Origin: Bacillus sp. AFS037270
GTDB lineage: Bacteria > Bacillota > Bacilli > Bacillales_B > DSM-18226
NCBI RefSeq assembly: GCF_002585305.1
Contig: NZ_NUNF01000081.1
Coordinates: forward strand, 1 to 60,874
Length of the DNA: 60,874 nucleotides
Reading direction: 5' to 3'
The stretch's first letter is position 1. Every line of letters begins with the position of its first letter. The translations under genes were made by a program, and so were the position numbers. Under the pieces are notes generated by a model. The model was not told the DNA's origin. It saw only the letters and a program-made list of their open reading frames with translations, and searched no databases. Shown here in pieces: positions 44,463-52,854 of the stretch.

Positions 44463-46283
44463 ATGGCGAATGAAACAAAAGTAAAGCAGCTGCCAGCAAG
44501 AAGTGAAATTCTTGTTGAGGACACGTGGAAATTAGAAGATATCTTTGCAAGTGATCAGGATTGGGAAAAAGAGTTTCAAGAAATTAAGAGTGAGATACCT
44601 GAGATAAAGCAATACGAAGGAAAATTAGGAGAAAGTGCTGAAACGCTCTATCAAGCTTTACAGTTTCAAGACAAATTGTTAGAACGAATCGGTAAGCTCT
44701 ATACATATTCCCATATGCGCTATGACCAAGATACAACAAACTCCTTTTACCAGGGGTTAGATGACAGGATGAAGAATCTCTATTCCCAAGCAGCAAGCCA
44801 GCTAGCATTTATTGTTCCGGAAATTCTATCAATTGATGAAGAGAAAGTAAATAGTTTCTTAAATGAAAAGGCAGAATTAAAATTATATGAACATGCAATC
44901 GCAGAAATCAATTTACAAAGACCACATGTACTAAGTGCAGAACAGGAGGCGTTACTCGCTGAGGCTAGTGAAGTAATGGATGCCTCTAGTAATACATTTG
45001 GTATGTTGAACAATGCGGACTTAGAATTTCCAACCATTCAAGATGAAAACGGCGAAGAGGTCGAAGTAACTCATGGACGTTACAGCCGCTTCTTGGAAAG
45101 CGCAGATCAGCGTGTAAGACGTGACGCTTTTGCAGCCGTTTATAAGACTTACGGAGCTTTTAAAAATACTTTTGCTAGTACGCTAAGCGGGAATGTAAAA
45201 AAGGATAATTTCAATGCAAGAATTCGGAAATATGATTCCGCAAGACATGCTGCATTATCAGCTAATAACATTCCTGAGAGTGTTTATGATAACCTAGTGA
45301 ATACGGTGACGGAAAATCTACACTTGTTACATCGCTATATAAAGCTCCGTAAGAAGGTACTTGGACTTGAGGAGCTTCATATGTATGATTTGTATACACC
45401 GTTAGTGAAAGATGTAAAAATGGAAATCAAGTATGAGGATGCAAAAGATTTAGTGGTAAAGGGTCTAGCACCATTAGGAGATGAATATTCAAATATTCTA
45501 ACAGAAGGATTCGAAAACCGCTGGGTGGATGTTCATGAGAACAAAGGCAAACGCAGTGGTGCCTATTCATCCGGTGCCTATGGCACGCATCCGTTCATCT
45601 TAATGAACTGGCAGGATAATGTAAATAATTTATTTACGCTTGCTCATGAATTTGGCCACTCCGTGCATAGTTACTATACTCGCAAAAACCAGCCGTATGC
45701 ATATGGTAATTACTCAATTTTTGTGGCGGAAGTAGCTTCCACTTGTAATGAGGCACTGCTCAATGACTATTTATTAAAAACGATTGATGATGAACAAAAA
45801 AGAATTTACCTATTGAATCATTATTTGGAGGGCTTTAGGGGGACTGTGTTCCGTCAGACCATGTTTGCTGAATTTGAACACTTAATTCATCAGAAGGCAC
45901 AAAATAATGAGGCATTGACGGCGGATTCCTTAACTGAAGCTTATTATGCGTTAAATAAGAAGTATTTCGGTGAAGAGGATATTGTTATTGATGAGGAAAT
46001 CGGTCTGGAATGGGCAAGAATTCCGCATTTTTATTACAACTATTATGTATACCAATATGCCACAGGATTTAGTGCTGCTACAGCATTAAGCAAACAAATT
46101 CTCGAAGAAGGCGAGCCTGCTGTGAAGCGTTATATTGAGGAATTCCTCAGTGCAGGAAGTTCTGATTATCCGATTGAAGTTCTTAAAAAAGCAGGAGTAG
46201 ATATGACCAGTGCTGCTCCAATTGCGGATGCTTGTAAGGTATTTGAAGAAAAATTAAATGAATTAGAAAAACTGTTATCATAA
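44463..46283 (+). CDS. pepF: Oligoendopeptidase F
   Basis: A 606-residue cytoplasmic M3B zinc metallopeptidase that degrades short peptides, including imported oligopeptides. The zinc motif is HEFGH (LAHEFGHSVHSYY), and a Glu in the FVAEVASTCNEALL segment completes the site. The N-terminal helical domain (RSEILVEDTWKLEDIFAS) is typical. The start has GGAGG 7 nt upstream. Its stop codon is directly followed by repeat copy F. It lies next to coiA and yjbH as in B. subtilis. Confidence 0.96.
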   Translation: MANETKVKQLPARSEILVEDTWKLEDIFASDQDWEKEFQEIKSEIPEIKQYEGKLGESAETLYQALQFQDKLLERIGKLYTYSHMRYDQDTTNSFYQGLDDRMKNLYSQAASQLAFIVPEILSIDEEKVNSFLNEKAELKLYEHAIAEINLQRPHVLSAEQEALLAEASEVMDASSNTFGMLNNADLEFPTIQDENGEEVEVTHGRYSRFLESADQRVRRDAFAAVYKTYGAFKNTFASTLSGNVKKDNFNARIRKYDSARHAALSANNIPESVYDNLVNTVTENLHLLHRYIKLRKKVLGLEELHMYDLYTPLVKDVKMEIKYEDAKDLVVKGLAPLGDEYSNILTEGFENRWVDVHENKGKRSGAYSSGAYGTHPFILMNWQDNVNNLFTLAHEFGHSVHSYYTRKNQPYAYGNYSIFVAEVASTCNEALLNDYLLKTIDDEQKRIYLLNHYLEGFRGTVFRQTMFAEFEHLIHQKAQNNEALTADSLTEAYYALNKKYFGEEDIVIDEEIGLEWARIPHFYYNYYVYQYATGFSAATALSKQILEEGEPAVKRYIEEFLSAGSSDYPIEVLKKAGVDMTSAAPIADACKVFEEKLNELEKLLS

Positions 46284-46340
46284 GAACATCGGAGGCGCCC
46301 GTTTAGCGAAGTACACTTGTCGCTTTAGCGCTGGACAATT
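46284..46340 (+). repeat. Dispersed repeat, deleted copy F
   Basis: GAACATCGGAGGCGCC directly follows the pepF TAA, and the other end reads GCGCTGGACAATTATCAT. The AAGTACACTTGTCGCT stretch is shared with copy E, so this looks like a short deletion derivative of the E type. Confidence 0.65.
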
Positions 46341-46365
46341 ATCATAGATTATGTACTTTTCTATC

Positions 46366-46396
46366 GGGATGGGGCCGTTTGGGCTCCATCCCTTTA
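46366..46396. terminator. Hairpin between pepF and the small membrane gene
   Basis: GGGATGGGGCC and GGGCTCCATCCC pair around GTTT with a short T-run. Probably serves pepF. Confidence 0.7.
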
Positions 46397-46567
46397 AAAA
46401 CCTCTAAAACGTCTCCGATCATTTAGATAAACAATAAAAATAAGTATAGATATAAACATGATGGGCGCACTCAGCAGCATAGGGAAGATGTGAATCAATG
46501 CAAGGAGATTAAGAAAAAAGGCAATTGTAATAAAAAGAATCATAATGATAAAAGGTAATTTGCCCAT
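46394..46567 (-). CDS. 57-residue two-helix membrane protein
   Basis: Starts MGKLPFIIMILFITIAFFLN. Hydrophobic stretches at about 4-26 and 30-47 are followed by a charged tail, NDRRRFRGF. AGGTGG lies 7 nt upstream of the ATG, and the frame is clean to TAA. I recognise no family. The gene stands alone on the minus strand between pepF and yjbH. The hydrophobic pattern, positive C-terminus and ribosome site support a real small protein. Confidence 0.62.
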   Translation of the reverse strand: MGKLPFIIMILFITIAFFLNLLALIHIFPMLLSAPIMFISILIFIVYLNDRRRFRGF

Positions 46568-46888
46568 TAAAATGCCACCTACCTTTTTGTTTACTTATTC
46601 TATTTCTATTGTCCAAATCATGAATTTATTACTTTATGACAATATTGTGAAACAAGGCACAAACTTATTGTCATAGGATTATGCCGCATGGTATATTTTA
46701 TACGTGAAGTTGATCACAACAAACATATACCCCTTTTGTTTGACCGTGAAAAATTTCTCCCATCCCCTTTGTTCGTATTAATAGAAAAATGCCTTACAGT
46801 CGGAAATGCTGTAAGGCATTTTCGTTTCTGTCAAAAAATCTAATTATAAAAAAAGACAAGTGTCAATCGTCTCGTGATTGACACTTGT
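46568..46888. terminator. Intergenic region with two terminators
   Basis: No gene is seen in 46568-46787. A 13-bp inverted repeat AATGCCTTACAG/CTGTAAGGCATT lies at 46788-46823. On the minus strand AACAAGTGTCAATC pairs with GATTGACACTTGTC (46852-46888), ending the yjbH-yjbI transcript. Confidence 0.75.
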
Positions 46889-47758
46889 TTATTCATCAAT
46901 ATATCGCCAAAATGTACCATATTTAGCTGGTATTTGCTCGACTACCTGCTTTAACAAAAGCTTCTTCATTTCCCGTTCAATTTGCGAAATCGACATATTA
47001 TAAACAACGGCAATTTCCTTAGAAGCAACAAACTTAAAAAACTTAAGAAAAGATTCTAGTGGCGGCGGTGGTGATTTCTCCGGTCTTTCAGAAAGCATCT
47101 CTTCTAATATTTGTACATAAACCTCATAGGGGTAAGAACCGGCAATTTTAATCCCTTCATCCTCAATATTTTCATTAAAAAATACGAGGGTTGGAATTTC
47201 AGTTACATCCATCTCTGAAGTAATTTTCAAATCACATTGAAATGCTTTGGCCGCGCTGTCGGAATGAATATCTTTCATGAATTCCTCGACATCTAAGCCA
47301 GAACTATCCGCACATTCCTTTAATACTTCTAAGTTTGAAGGGTTTTGTTTTTCTAAAAATAACATTTCCTGAATTCTGCGAAAGAAACGTAAGCCCGCGC
47401 GTCTTCCTTGTAATTCAGCCGCTTTAATCGCTATGGAGACTATATAAGGATTATCAATCGGATTCTCTAACCAAAGACTGCCATCGCAAGACATTCCCGA
47501 CCTGCTGGCTGTTTTTTCCCAAACTTGAGCAATATTCTCATAGTTCTTCTTTTTACTCAAATTTAAATTAGCTAATCGTCCACTTAATACATGTTTAATG
47601 GAAAAGTACCGGCCATATTCAATTCGAAGTTTTTTGATAATCGGCTCTAATGCCCAGCACTCGGGACATAACGGGTCAATAAACATATATATTTCGATTG
47701 GTTTTTTCTCATTCCCATTGAAAGGGTTCTTGGGAACAGGTGACGAAGAATTATTCAC
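46889..47758 (-). CDS. yjbH: Spx adaptor YjbH (ClpXP adaptor SpxH)
   Basis: An approximately 289-residue DsbA-like protein that presents Spx to ClpXP; stress-induced aggregation of the adaptor stabilises Spx. It shows [25 protein letters not shown] (thioredoxin-fold CPEC motif), [25 protein letters not shown] and [13 protein letters not shown], all YjbH features. The start is ambiguous: GTG 47758 overlaps the end of the haemoglobin gene by 8 nt and has GGGTGA upstream; other codons up to 47785 are possible. Cotranscribed with yjbI, as in other Bacillus. Confidence 0.93.
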   Translation of the reverse strand: MNNSSSPVPKNPFNGNEKKPIEIYMFIDPLCPECWALEPIIKKLRIEYGRYFSIKHVLSGRLANLNLSKKKNYENIAQVWEKTASRSGMSCDGSLWLENPIDNPYIVSIAIKAAELQGRRAGLRFFRRIQEMLFLEKQNPSNLEVLKECADSSGLDVEEFMKDIHSDSAAKAFQCDLKITSEMDVTEIPTLVFFNENIEDEGIKIAGSYPYEVYVQILEEMLSERPEKSPPPPLESFLKFFKFVASKEIAVVYNMSISQIEREMKKLLLKQVVEQIPAKYGTFWRYIDE

Positions 47759-48161
47759 AATTTTCACCCGTAATCTCGCCTTCATCTGGCGTGTTAATCA
47801 TATGTTGGGCAGTAAGATGCAGCCGCGCGTAAAATTCCTCTCTTACCGGCCCTTCTAATCCGATTATATCCATCGCTTTCTTCATACATGATAACCAAGC
47901 CCTTGCACGGGTTGGTGTAACGGGAAATGGCAAATGACGTGCACGCATCATCGGGTGACCATGTTCTTCTGTATAGAGAGGAGGACCTCCTAAATATTGA
48001 GTTAAAAATTGCTTTTGTTTCCGGGCAATCTCAGAGAATTGATTCGGAAATATGGGCGCAAGGTCAGGATGTTGTGCAACAAGGCTATAGAAAGTGTCGA
48101 CAAGACGGTGTAGTGTATTTTCACCAATTACTTCGAATGGTGTAAGCTTTTTATCAATCAT
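47751..48161 (-). CDS. yjbI: Truncated haemoglobin (group II, YjbI)
   Basis: A 136-residue trHb[27 protein letters not shown] opens the fold; the proximal His is in [26 protein letters not shown], and Tyr/Trp at the distal face are present. In B. subtilis YjbI and YjbH are encoded together, and YjbI has been linked to protection of proteins from oxidation and to biofilm protein TasA. ATG 48161 has AAAGGAG 8 nt upstream. Confidence 0.93.
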   Translation of the reverse strand: MIDKKLTPFEVIGENTLHRLVDTFYSLVAQHPDLAPIFPNQFSEIARKQKQFLTQYLGGPPLYTEEHGHPMMRARHLPFPVTPTRARAWLSCMKKAMDIIGLEGPVREEFYARLHLTAQHMINTPDEGEITGENCE

Positions 48162-48291
48162 GTTGACAACTCCTTTCATCGATATTGTATTCATATTTTA
48201 ACAATGCCCATTTCATATCTCAAATGAATTGCCTTGAAAAGGACTGATTTTTAAGATAGAAACTTTTTTTATGTAATAAAAGTGGCTGCTG

Positions 48292-48882
48292 CTAATTAGT
48301 TTTAGTTTGTTTATATTTTTGATGATAAAAACGGCGGACTTTATTTTCGGTTTGTCGTTCTGGGATCTTAAATCGGTTTAGAAGTGCATGAAAATTTTTA
48401 AGGCCTTCTTGATAATCTTCTACTTCATATTCCATTTCATAATCTTCGTGTTCAAGATAGATACTGTGATCAAGTACGAGCAGTCCATTTTCATAGGAAA
48501 TCTCTGCTCGATTGGTAATGAGTGAACCAAAATATTCAATTTTGGCAAAAGGGATGTTATTTTCTTGTATTAATTGTTTTATTTGTCCACCAGGTAGTCT
48601 GCCATCATTAATAGCCGCAGTTGTTTCCTCATAAGTTAATTTTTGATTGGTTTCAAGCAGCCCAATCTCTCTTGGCTGTTTGAGAGTCATCACATAGTCC
48701 GTGCCTTTTTTTCGAATCCTTAATGCGCTATCTGCTTTTTTTAAAGCAAAATCAGGCGTATCAAAGTACAGGTTCTCCTGAGTAAAAATATGCTTTTCCC
48801 CAATGTTAAACGAAAGTAAAATTCTTTCATATTCTGCTTTTGTGAGCATGTTTTTAAACTCAATTTCAATATTTTGTGACAT
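48292..48882 (-). CDS. yjbK: CYTH domain protein (YjbK)
   Basis: A 196-residue CYTH-fold protein (triphosphate tunnel metalloenzyme). The N-terminal ExExK signature is IEIEFK, followed by FDTPDFALKKADSALRIRKKG and MTLKQPRE, then LVLDHSIYLEHEDYEMEYEVEDY. The family hydrolyses inorganic triphosphate or related compounds with a divalent metal. The start is the ATG before SQNIEIEFK with AAAGGAAG upstream. Divergent from yjbL. It is read with yjbM/relP neighbours in many Bacillus, but here on the opposite strand. Confidence 0.9.
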   Translation of the reverse strand: MSQNIEIEFKNMLTKAEYERILLSFNIGEKHIFTQENLYFDTPDFALKKADSALRIRKKGTDYVMTLKQPREIGLLETNQKLTYEETTAAINDGRLPGGQIKQLIQENNIPFAKIEYFGSLITNRAEISYENGLLVLDHSIYLEHEDYEMEYEVEDYQEGLKNFHALLNRFKIPERQTENKVRRFYHQKYKQTKTN

Positions 48883-49039
48883 CTTTTGTCTTCCTTTCGC
48901 CATTAAGATAATTTCATCATACCGATGAACTTTGGATGCTGTCTAGTTTCCGATTCTTGTTGCATTTTAAAAAAAGCAATCCTTGGGAGAAATGGTCCGA
49001 TTATGCTAAAATAGGAAAGTGAAAGATGGAGGTTTAATC

Positions 49040-49408
49040 ATGAAGAAGAAAATAATCATTCAAACAGCAATAGTAACCGATCATAAACTAATTTTAGAAA
49101 CTGATGAATCTATTACCGGGTTAATTCCTAGTGAACAAATACTTGTTGATTCAGATAATAGTGCATTTATTTACCTTTTGGATGATCAAGAAGACTATAC
49201 ATATATTGTTTTAGAGGAAGAGCTCTGGTCTTATTTAAAAACAGCAAATGAACTAAAACTACCTGTACTTGTTAAATCTAATCAGGAACAAATTGAACTC
49301 ATAAACTTTCATGATGAATTAGAATATATCCTGAGCAATATTAAAGGCAATAGTAACTATGGTGATGAGTTTGTAACGAAAGTGGAGGGATTTTTCCTAA
49401 CTGTTTGA
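49040..49408 (+). CDS. yjbL: UPF0738 family protein (YjbL)
   Basis: A 122-residue protein starting MKKKIIIQTAIVTDHKLILE, with SAFIYLLDDQEDYTYIVLEEELW and a C-terminal helix. It corresponds to YjbL (UPF0738), of unknown function, in the same place as in B. subtilis just before the alarmone synthetase. GGAGG lies 7 nt before the ATG. There are no membrane segments and no catalytic motif. Confidence 0.85.
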   Translation: MKKKIIIQTAIVTDHKLILETDESITGLIPSEQILVDSDNSAFIYLLDDQEDYTYIVLEEELWSYLKTANELKLPVLVKSNQEQIELINFHDELEYILSNIKGNSNYGDEFVTKVEGFFLTV

Positions 49409-49475
49409 GCTTTTTCGCTGAAGAGCAAAAAAGTTTCGCTCATCTAAACAATTTGTTTTTCTTTGAGGTGAATTC

Positions 49476-50114
49476 ATGAAGCATTGGGATCAATTTTTAG
49501 CACCATATAAACAGGCAGTTTCTGAATTGAAAGTAAAATTAAAAGGGATGAGAGGGCAATATGAGTTAGATTCCTCTCATTCACCGATTGAATTTGTAAC
49601 AGGCAGAGTCAAACCAATTGCAAGTATTCTTGATAAAGCGAACCAAAAAGGGATTCCGCTTGAAAGCTTGGAAGAGGAGATGCAGGATATAGCCGGCATG
49701 CGGATTATGTGTCAGTTTGTCGATGATATTCATACTGTGGTTAATTTATTAAGGATCCGCAACGATTTTGAAATAGTGGAAGAAAGAGATTATATTTCTC
49801 ACGAAAAAACTAGTGGATATCGCTCATACCATGTTGTCATTCAATATCCCGTCCAAACTATTCATGGGGAAAAGAAAATTCTTGCTGAAATCCAAATTAG
49901 GACGTTAGCGATGAATTTCTGGGCGACCATCGAACATTCACTTAACTATAAATATAAAGGAGTATTTCCTACAGATATCAAAATGAGATTACTAAGAGCT
50001 GCAGAAGCGGCATTTCGTTTAGACGAGGAAATGTCTTTAATACGTGGTGAAATACAGGAAGCACAAGCATTTTTTACCCGAAAAAAGGAATTGACACAAG
50101 AAGAAAAAAACTAA
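49476..50114 (+). CDS. relP: Small alarmone synthetase RelP (YjbM/SAS1)
   Basis: A 212-residue single-domain (p)ppGpp synthetase without hydrolase or TGS domains. Motifs: FVTGRVKPIASILDKANQKG, IAGMRIMCQFVDDI, SGYRSYHVVIQYP and AEIQIRTLAMNFWATIEH, giving the ATP- and GTP-binding RelA/SpoT synthetase site. B. subtilis SAS1 forms a tetramer regulated by (p)ppGpp. It is followed 39 nt later by nadF and then the pseudouridine synthase gene in one probable operon. Confidence 0.94.
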   Translation: MKHWDQFLAPYKQAVSELKVKLKGMRGQYELDSSHSPIEFVTGRVKPIASILDKANQKGIPLESLEEEMQDIAGMRIMCQFVDDIHTVVNLLRIRNDFEIVEERDYISHEKTSGYRSYHVVIQYPVQTIHGEKKILAEIQIRTLAMNFWATIEHSLNYKYKGVFPTDIKMRLLRAAEAAFRLDEEMSLIRGEIQEAQAFFTRKKELTQEEKN

Positions 50115-50153
50115 CATCCGCCTGTGAAAGCCGATTTGTAAGGAGAAAATAAG

Positions 50154-50948
50154 ATGAAATTTGCGATTACATCAAAAGGGGATCAAAAGTCCAATATTTT
50201 AATGAGTAAAATGAGGACATATTTACTTGACTTTGATCTTGTTTACGATGAAGACCAACCTGATATTGTTGTTTCCATTGGCGGTGACGGGACACTTCTC
50301 TATGCGTTCCACCGCTATAGCAGCCGGCTAAGTAAAACAGCATTCGTCGGAATACATACGGGGCACCTTGGATTTTACGCAGATTGGATACCAGATGAAA
50401 TTGAAAAACTGGTAATTGCCATCGCAAAAACCCCATATCAAGTCGTAGAGTACCCGCTTCTTGAAGTCATTATCCGCTACACACATGCAGGAAAAGAATC
50501 CCGTTACTTAGCACTTAATGAATCCACGGTGAAAAGTGTCGAGGGTACACTTGTGATGGATGTAGAAATTCGAGGACAGCATTTTGAACGGTTCCGTGGT
50601 GATGGCCTTTGCATTTCTACTCCATCAGGCAGTACAGCGTATAATAAAGCTCTTGGCGGGGCCATCATTCATCCGTCGATTTCAGCCTTACAAGTTGCAG
50701 AAATGGCCTCCATTAATAACAGGGTGTTTCGGACGGTTGGCTCTCCGCTAATTTTGCCAGCACACCATACCTGTATGCTTAAGCCAGTAAAAAAATCTGA
50801 TTTTCAGGTAACCATTGATCACCTGACATTACTTCATAAGGACGTAAAATCGATCCAATATAGGGTACCGGAAGAAAAAATTCGTTTTGCCCGCTTTAGA
50901 CCGTTTCCATTTTGGAAAAGGGTCCATGATTCATTTATATCTGATTAA
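50154..50948 (+). CDS. nadF: NAD kinase
   Basis: A 264-residue ATP-NAD kinase producing NADP. The GGDGTLL motif is in [14 protein letters not shown], followed by [47 protein letters not shown] (second diagnostic block) and [16 protein letters not shown] lies upstream of the ATG. Middle gene of the relP-nadF-yjbO run. Confidence 0.96.
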   Translation: MKFAITSKGDQKSNILMSKMRTYLLDFDLVYDEDQPDIVVSIGGDGTLLYAFHRYSSRLSKTAFVGIHTGHLGFYADWIPDEIEKLVIAIAKTPYQVVEYPLLEVIIRYTHAGKESRYLALNESTVKSVEGTLVMDVEIRGQHFERFRGDGLCISTPSGSTAYNKALGGAIIHPSISALQVAEMASINNRVFRTVGSPLILPAHHTCMLKPVKKSDFQVTIDHLTLLHKDVKSIQYRVPEEKIRFARFRPFPFWKRVHDSFISD

Positions 50949-50965
50949 GCCGGAGGACCTTATTG

Positions 50966-51871
50966 ATGGAAGCACGATTTAAATTGAACTGGATTATTGA
51001 TGAGTCCAGTGCCGGTTTACCAATTAAAGTGTTCTTAAAACAAGAAGAAATCTCCCGAATTGCTTTAACGGATATTAAATTTAGGGGCGGCTTTATTCTT
51101 GTTAATAATGAGGAAGTGAATGTAAGATATAAGCTAATCGAAGGTGATTCGTTGTCTGTGATTTTTCCTGCTGAAATTCCGAGTGAGGGAGTTATGGCGG
51201 AGAATATCCCGTTAACCATATTGTATGAAGATGAATTTTTACTTGTGGTAAACAAACCGGCGATGATGAACACGATCCCATCTCGCGAACATCCGAATGG
51301 CAGCCTTGCTAATGCTCTTGTAGGATATTACAAGCGAGTGGGGATTCAGGCTACTTCCCATATTGTCACAAGGCTAGACCGTGACACTTCAGGAATAGTA
51401 TTAATCGCCAAGCACCGTCATGTTCATCATTTATTTAGTAAAATGCAGCAAAATGGATTGGTGAAAAGGACATATGAAGCTTTTGCGGGTGGTTTACTCG
51501 CTGCTGATAATGGAACTATAATTGAACCGATTGGCCGCAAACAGGATAGCATTATTGAACGGGAAGTACGGGCTGATGGTCAATATGCTTGTACCCATTA
51601 TAAGGTAATTAAGAGCTACTCTACATTTACTCATCTTGAGCTTAGACTTGAAACAGGGCGTACACATCAGATAAGGGTTCATATGTCGTTCTTAGGACAT
51701 CCTCTGCTCGGAGATGATTTATACGGAGGAGATACTTCCTTAATCAAACGGCAAGCCCTTCATTGTAAAAAAATTCAGTTCCTTCATCCCTTTTATAAAA
51801 AAGAGATGTCCTTTTCGGCTTCACCCCCAGAGGATATGAATAGTATTTTAGAGGCTGACCTGCTTGAATAG
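50966..51871 (+). CDS. yjbO: RluA/RluD family RNA pseudouridine synthase (YjbO)
   Basis: A 301-residue pseudouridine synthase. An S4-like N-terminus (LPIKVFLKQEEISRIALTDIKFRGGFILVNNE) precedes the catalytic block HIVTRLDRDTSGIVLIAKH, whose HRLD-type Asp attacks uridine, and RLETGRTHQIRVHMSFLGHPLLGDDLYGG. The RNA target is unknown. GGAGG suits either TTG 50963 or ATG 50966; I use ATG. A terminator stem (GGCTGACC/GGTCAGCC) overlaps the stop codon. Confidence 0.92.
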   Translation: MEARFKLNWIIDESSAGLPIKVFLKQEEISRIALTDIKFRGGFILVNNEEVNVRYKLIEGDSLSVIFPAEIPSEGVMAENIPLTILYEDEFLLVVNKPAMMNTIPSREHPNGSLANALVGYYKRVGIQATSHIVTRLDRDTSGIVLIAKHRHVHHLFSKMQQNGLVKRTYEAFAGGLLAADNGTIIEPIGRKQDSIIEREVRADGQYACTHYKVIKSYSTFTHLELRLETGRTHQIRVHMSFLGHPLLGDDLYGGDTSLIKRQALHCKKIQFLHPFYKKEMSFSASPPEDMNSILEADLLE

Positions 51872-51884
51872 TGGTCAGCCTTTT
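51853..51884 (+). terminator. Terminator overlapping the yjbO stop codon
   Basis: GGCTGACC (51853-51860) pairs with GGTCAGCC (51873-51880), followed by TTTT. The 5' arm is inside the coding region. Confidence 0.78.
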
Positions 51885-51889
51885 AAACA

Positions 51890-52025
51890 AGCTTTGAGAA
51901 TTGTCCAGCTCCAGCGCCTAGGGGCTCGGGGTCATAAGCCAATCCGTCAAGAAGGCTAAAAAACATCCTTCTCGCCGGCTCGTCTTATGCCTGTCGCCCC
52001 TGTTCAAGGCGCTTCCGCTTTTCTA
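51890..52025 (-). repeat. Dispersed hairpin repeat, copy G
   Basis: On the minus strand it begins inside the prpE stop codon with TAGAAAAGCGGAAGCGCC and ends GGACAATTCTCAAAG. It has the same CATAAGACGAGCCGGCGAGAAGG core as copy D and the same pairing arms (AGCGCC/GGCGCT, AGGGGC/GCCCCT, CATAAG/CTTATG). Confidence 0.88.
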
Positions 52026-52763
52026 ATCAAATTGTTTAAATTTTTCCTGAACATGTGGCATAGTAGAGGGAACAGAAACCAATTCCATTTCGGGATAACG
52101 TAATGCCGTCAATTTACCGCCAAACACAGCTCCTGTATCAATGTTATACGTGTTATTAATAATACGCGGCTCATTGACCGGAGTATGTCCATAAACAATA
52201 CAGGCATCGCCATGATAGTTTTTTGCCCAATCCAACCTAACTGGTGTTCCATCCGGATTTTTTTTACCAGTAATATCACCATAAAGGACAAATTCTTTTA
52301 CTTTTCCATGTGTTTGGCCGATATATTCCTGTTTTATCCCGGCATGTGCTATAACTAGCTTTCCATTGTCCAATACTAAGTAGAGTGGGGCTTTTTCATA
52401 CAGCTCGATAAATTTTTTACGAATGGATTGTTGATCTTGTTTATATAATGATTCATATTCAGCTACCGTCGTTTCTAGCCCGTGTGTCACCTGAACTTTA
52501 TTTCCGAGAAAAAAGCGATACAGCTTATTGCAATGATTGCCTGGTGTGTAATGTGCTTTTTGGTGATGAACTACTAGCTGCCAAACGACTTCAATCACCT
52601 TAATGGATGCAGGCCCTCTGTCCGTTAAGTCACCAACAAATCCAAGAGTCCTCCCTGAGGAATGGACTGGTAACCCTGTTTCCCAACTGTAGCCAAGCTT
52701 TAAAGTTAATTCTTTCAATTCGCCAAAACAACCATGAATGTCTCCGATAATATCAATTTTCAT
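52023..52763 (-). CDS. prpE: Bis(5'-nucleosyl)-tetraphosphatase PrpE
   Basis: A 246-residue metallophosphatase of the Ser/Thr phosphatase fold: [52 protein letters not shown]. subtilis PrpE hydrolyses symmetric Ap4A-type dinucleotides and affects spore germination. The TAG stop codon is contributed by repeat G. A GGGGTGCAATCC-type site precedes the ATG. Divergent from yjbQ. Confidence 0.9.
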   Translation of the reverse strand: MKIDIIGDIHGCFGELKELTLKLGYSWETGLPVHSSGRTLGFVGDLTDRGPASIKVIEVVWQLVVHHQKAHYTPGNHCNKLYRFFLGNKVQVTHGLETTVAEYESLYKQDQQSIRKKFIELYEKAPLYLVLDNGKLVIAHAGIKQEYIGQTHGKVKEFVLYGDITGKKNPDGTPVRLDWAKNYHGDACIVYGHTPVNEPRIINNTYNIDTGAVFGGKLTALRYPEMELVSVPSTMPHVQEKFKQFD

Positions 52764-52854
52764 AGGATTGCACCCCCTGTTAGTTTTATTTATCTTTAGT
52801 TTATTCGGTTGCTTTTATAAGAAAGAAACCTAGTTTTGAAAGGCGGTTTAAATA

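Noticed and set aside
46646..46661. TGTGA-AACAAG-GCACA as a sixth Fnr box
   Set aside because: One mismatch only, but no -10 hexamer at the 29.5-bp spacing on either strand and no anaerobic gene next to it.
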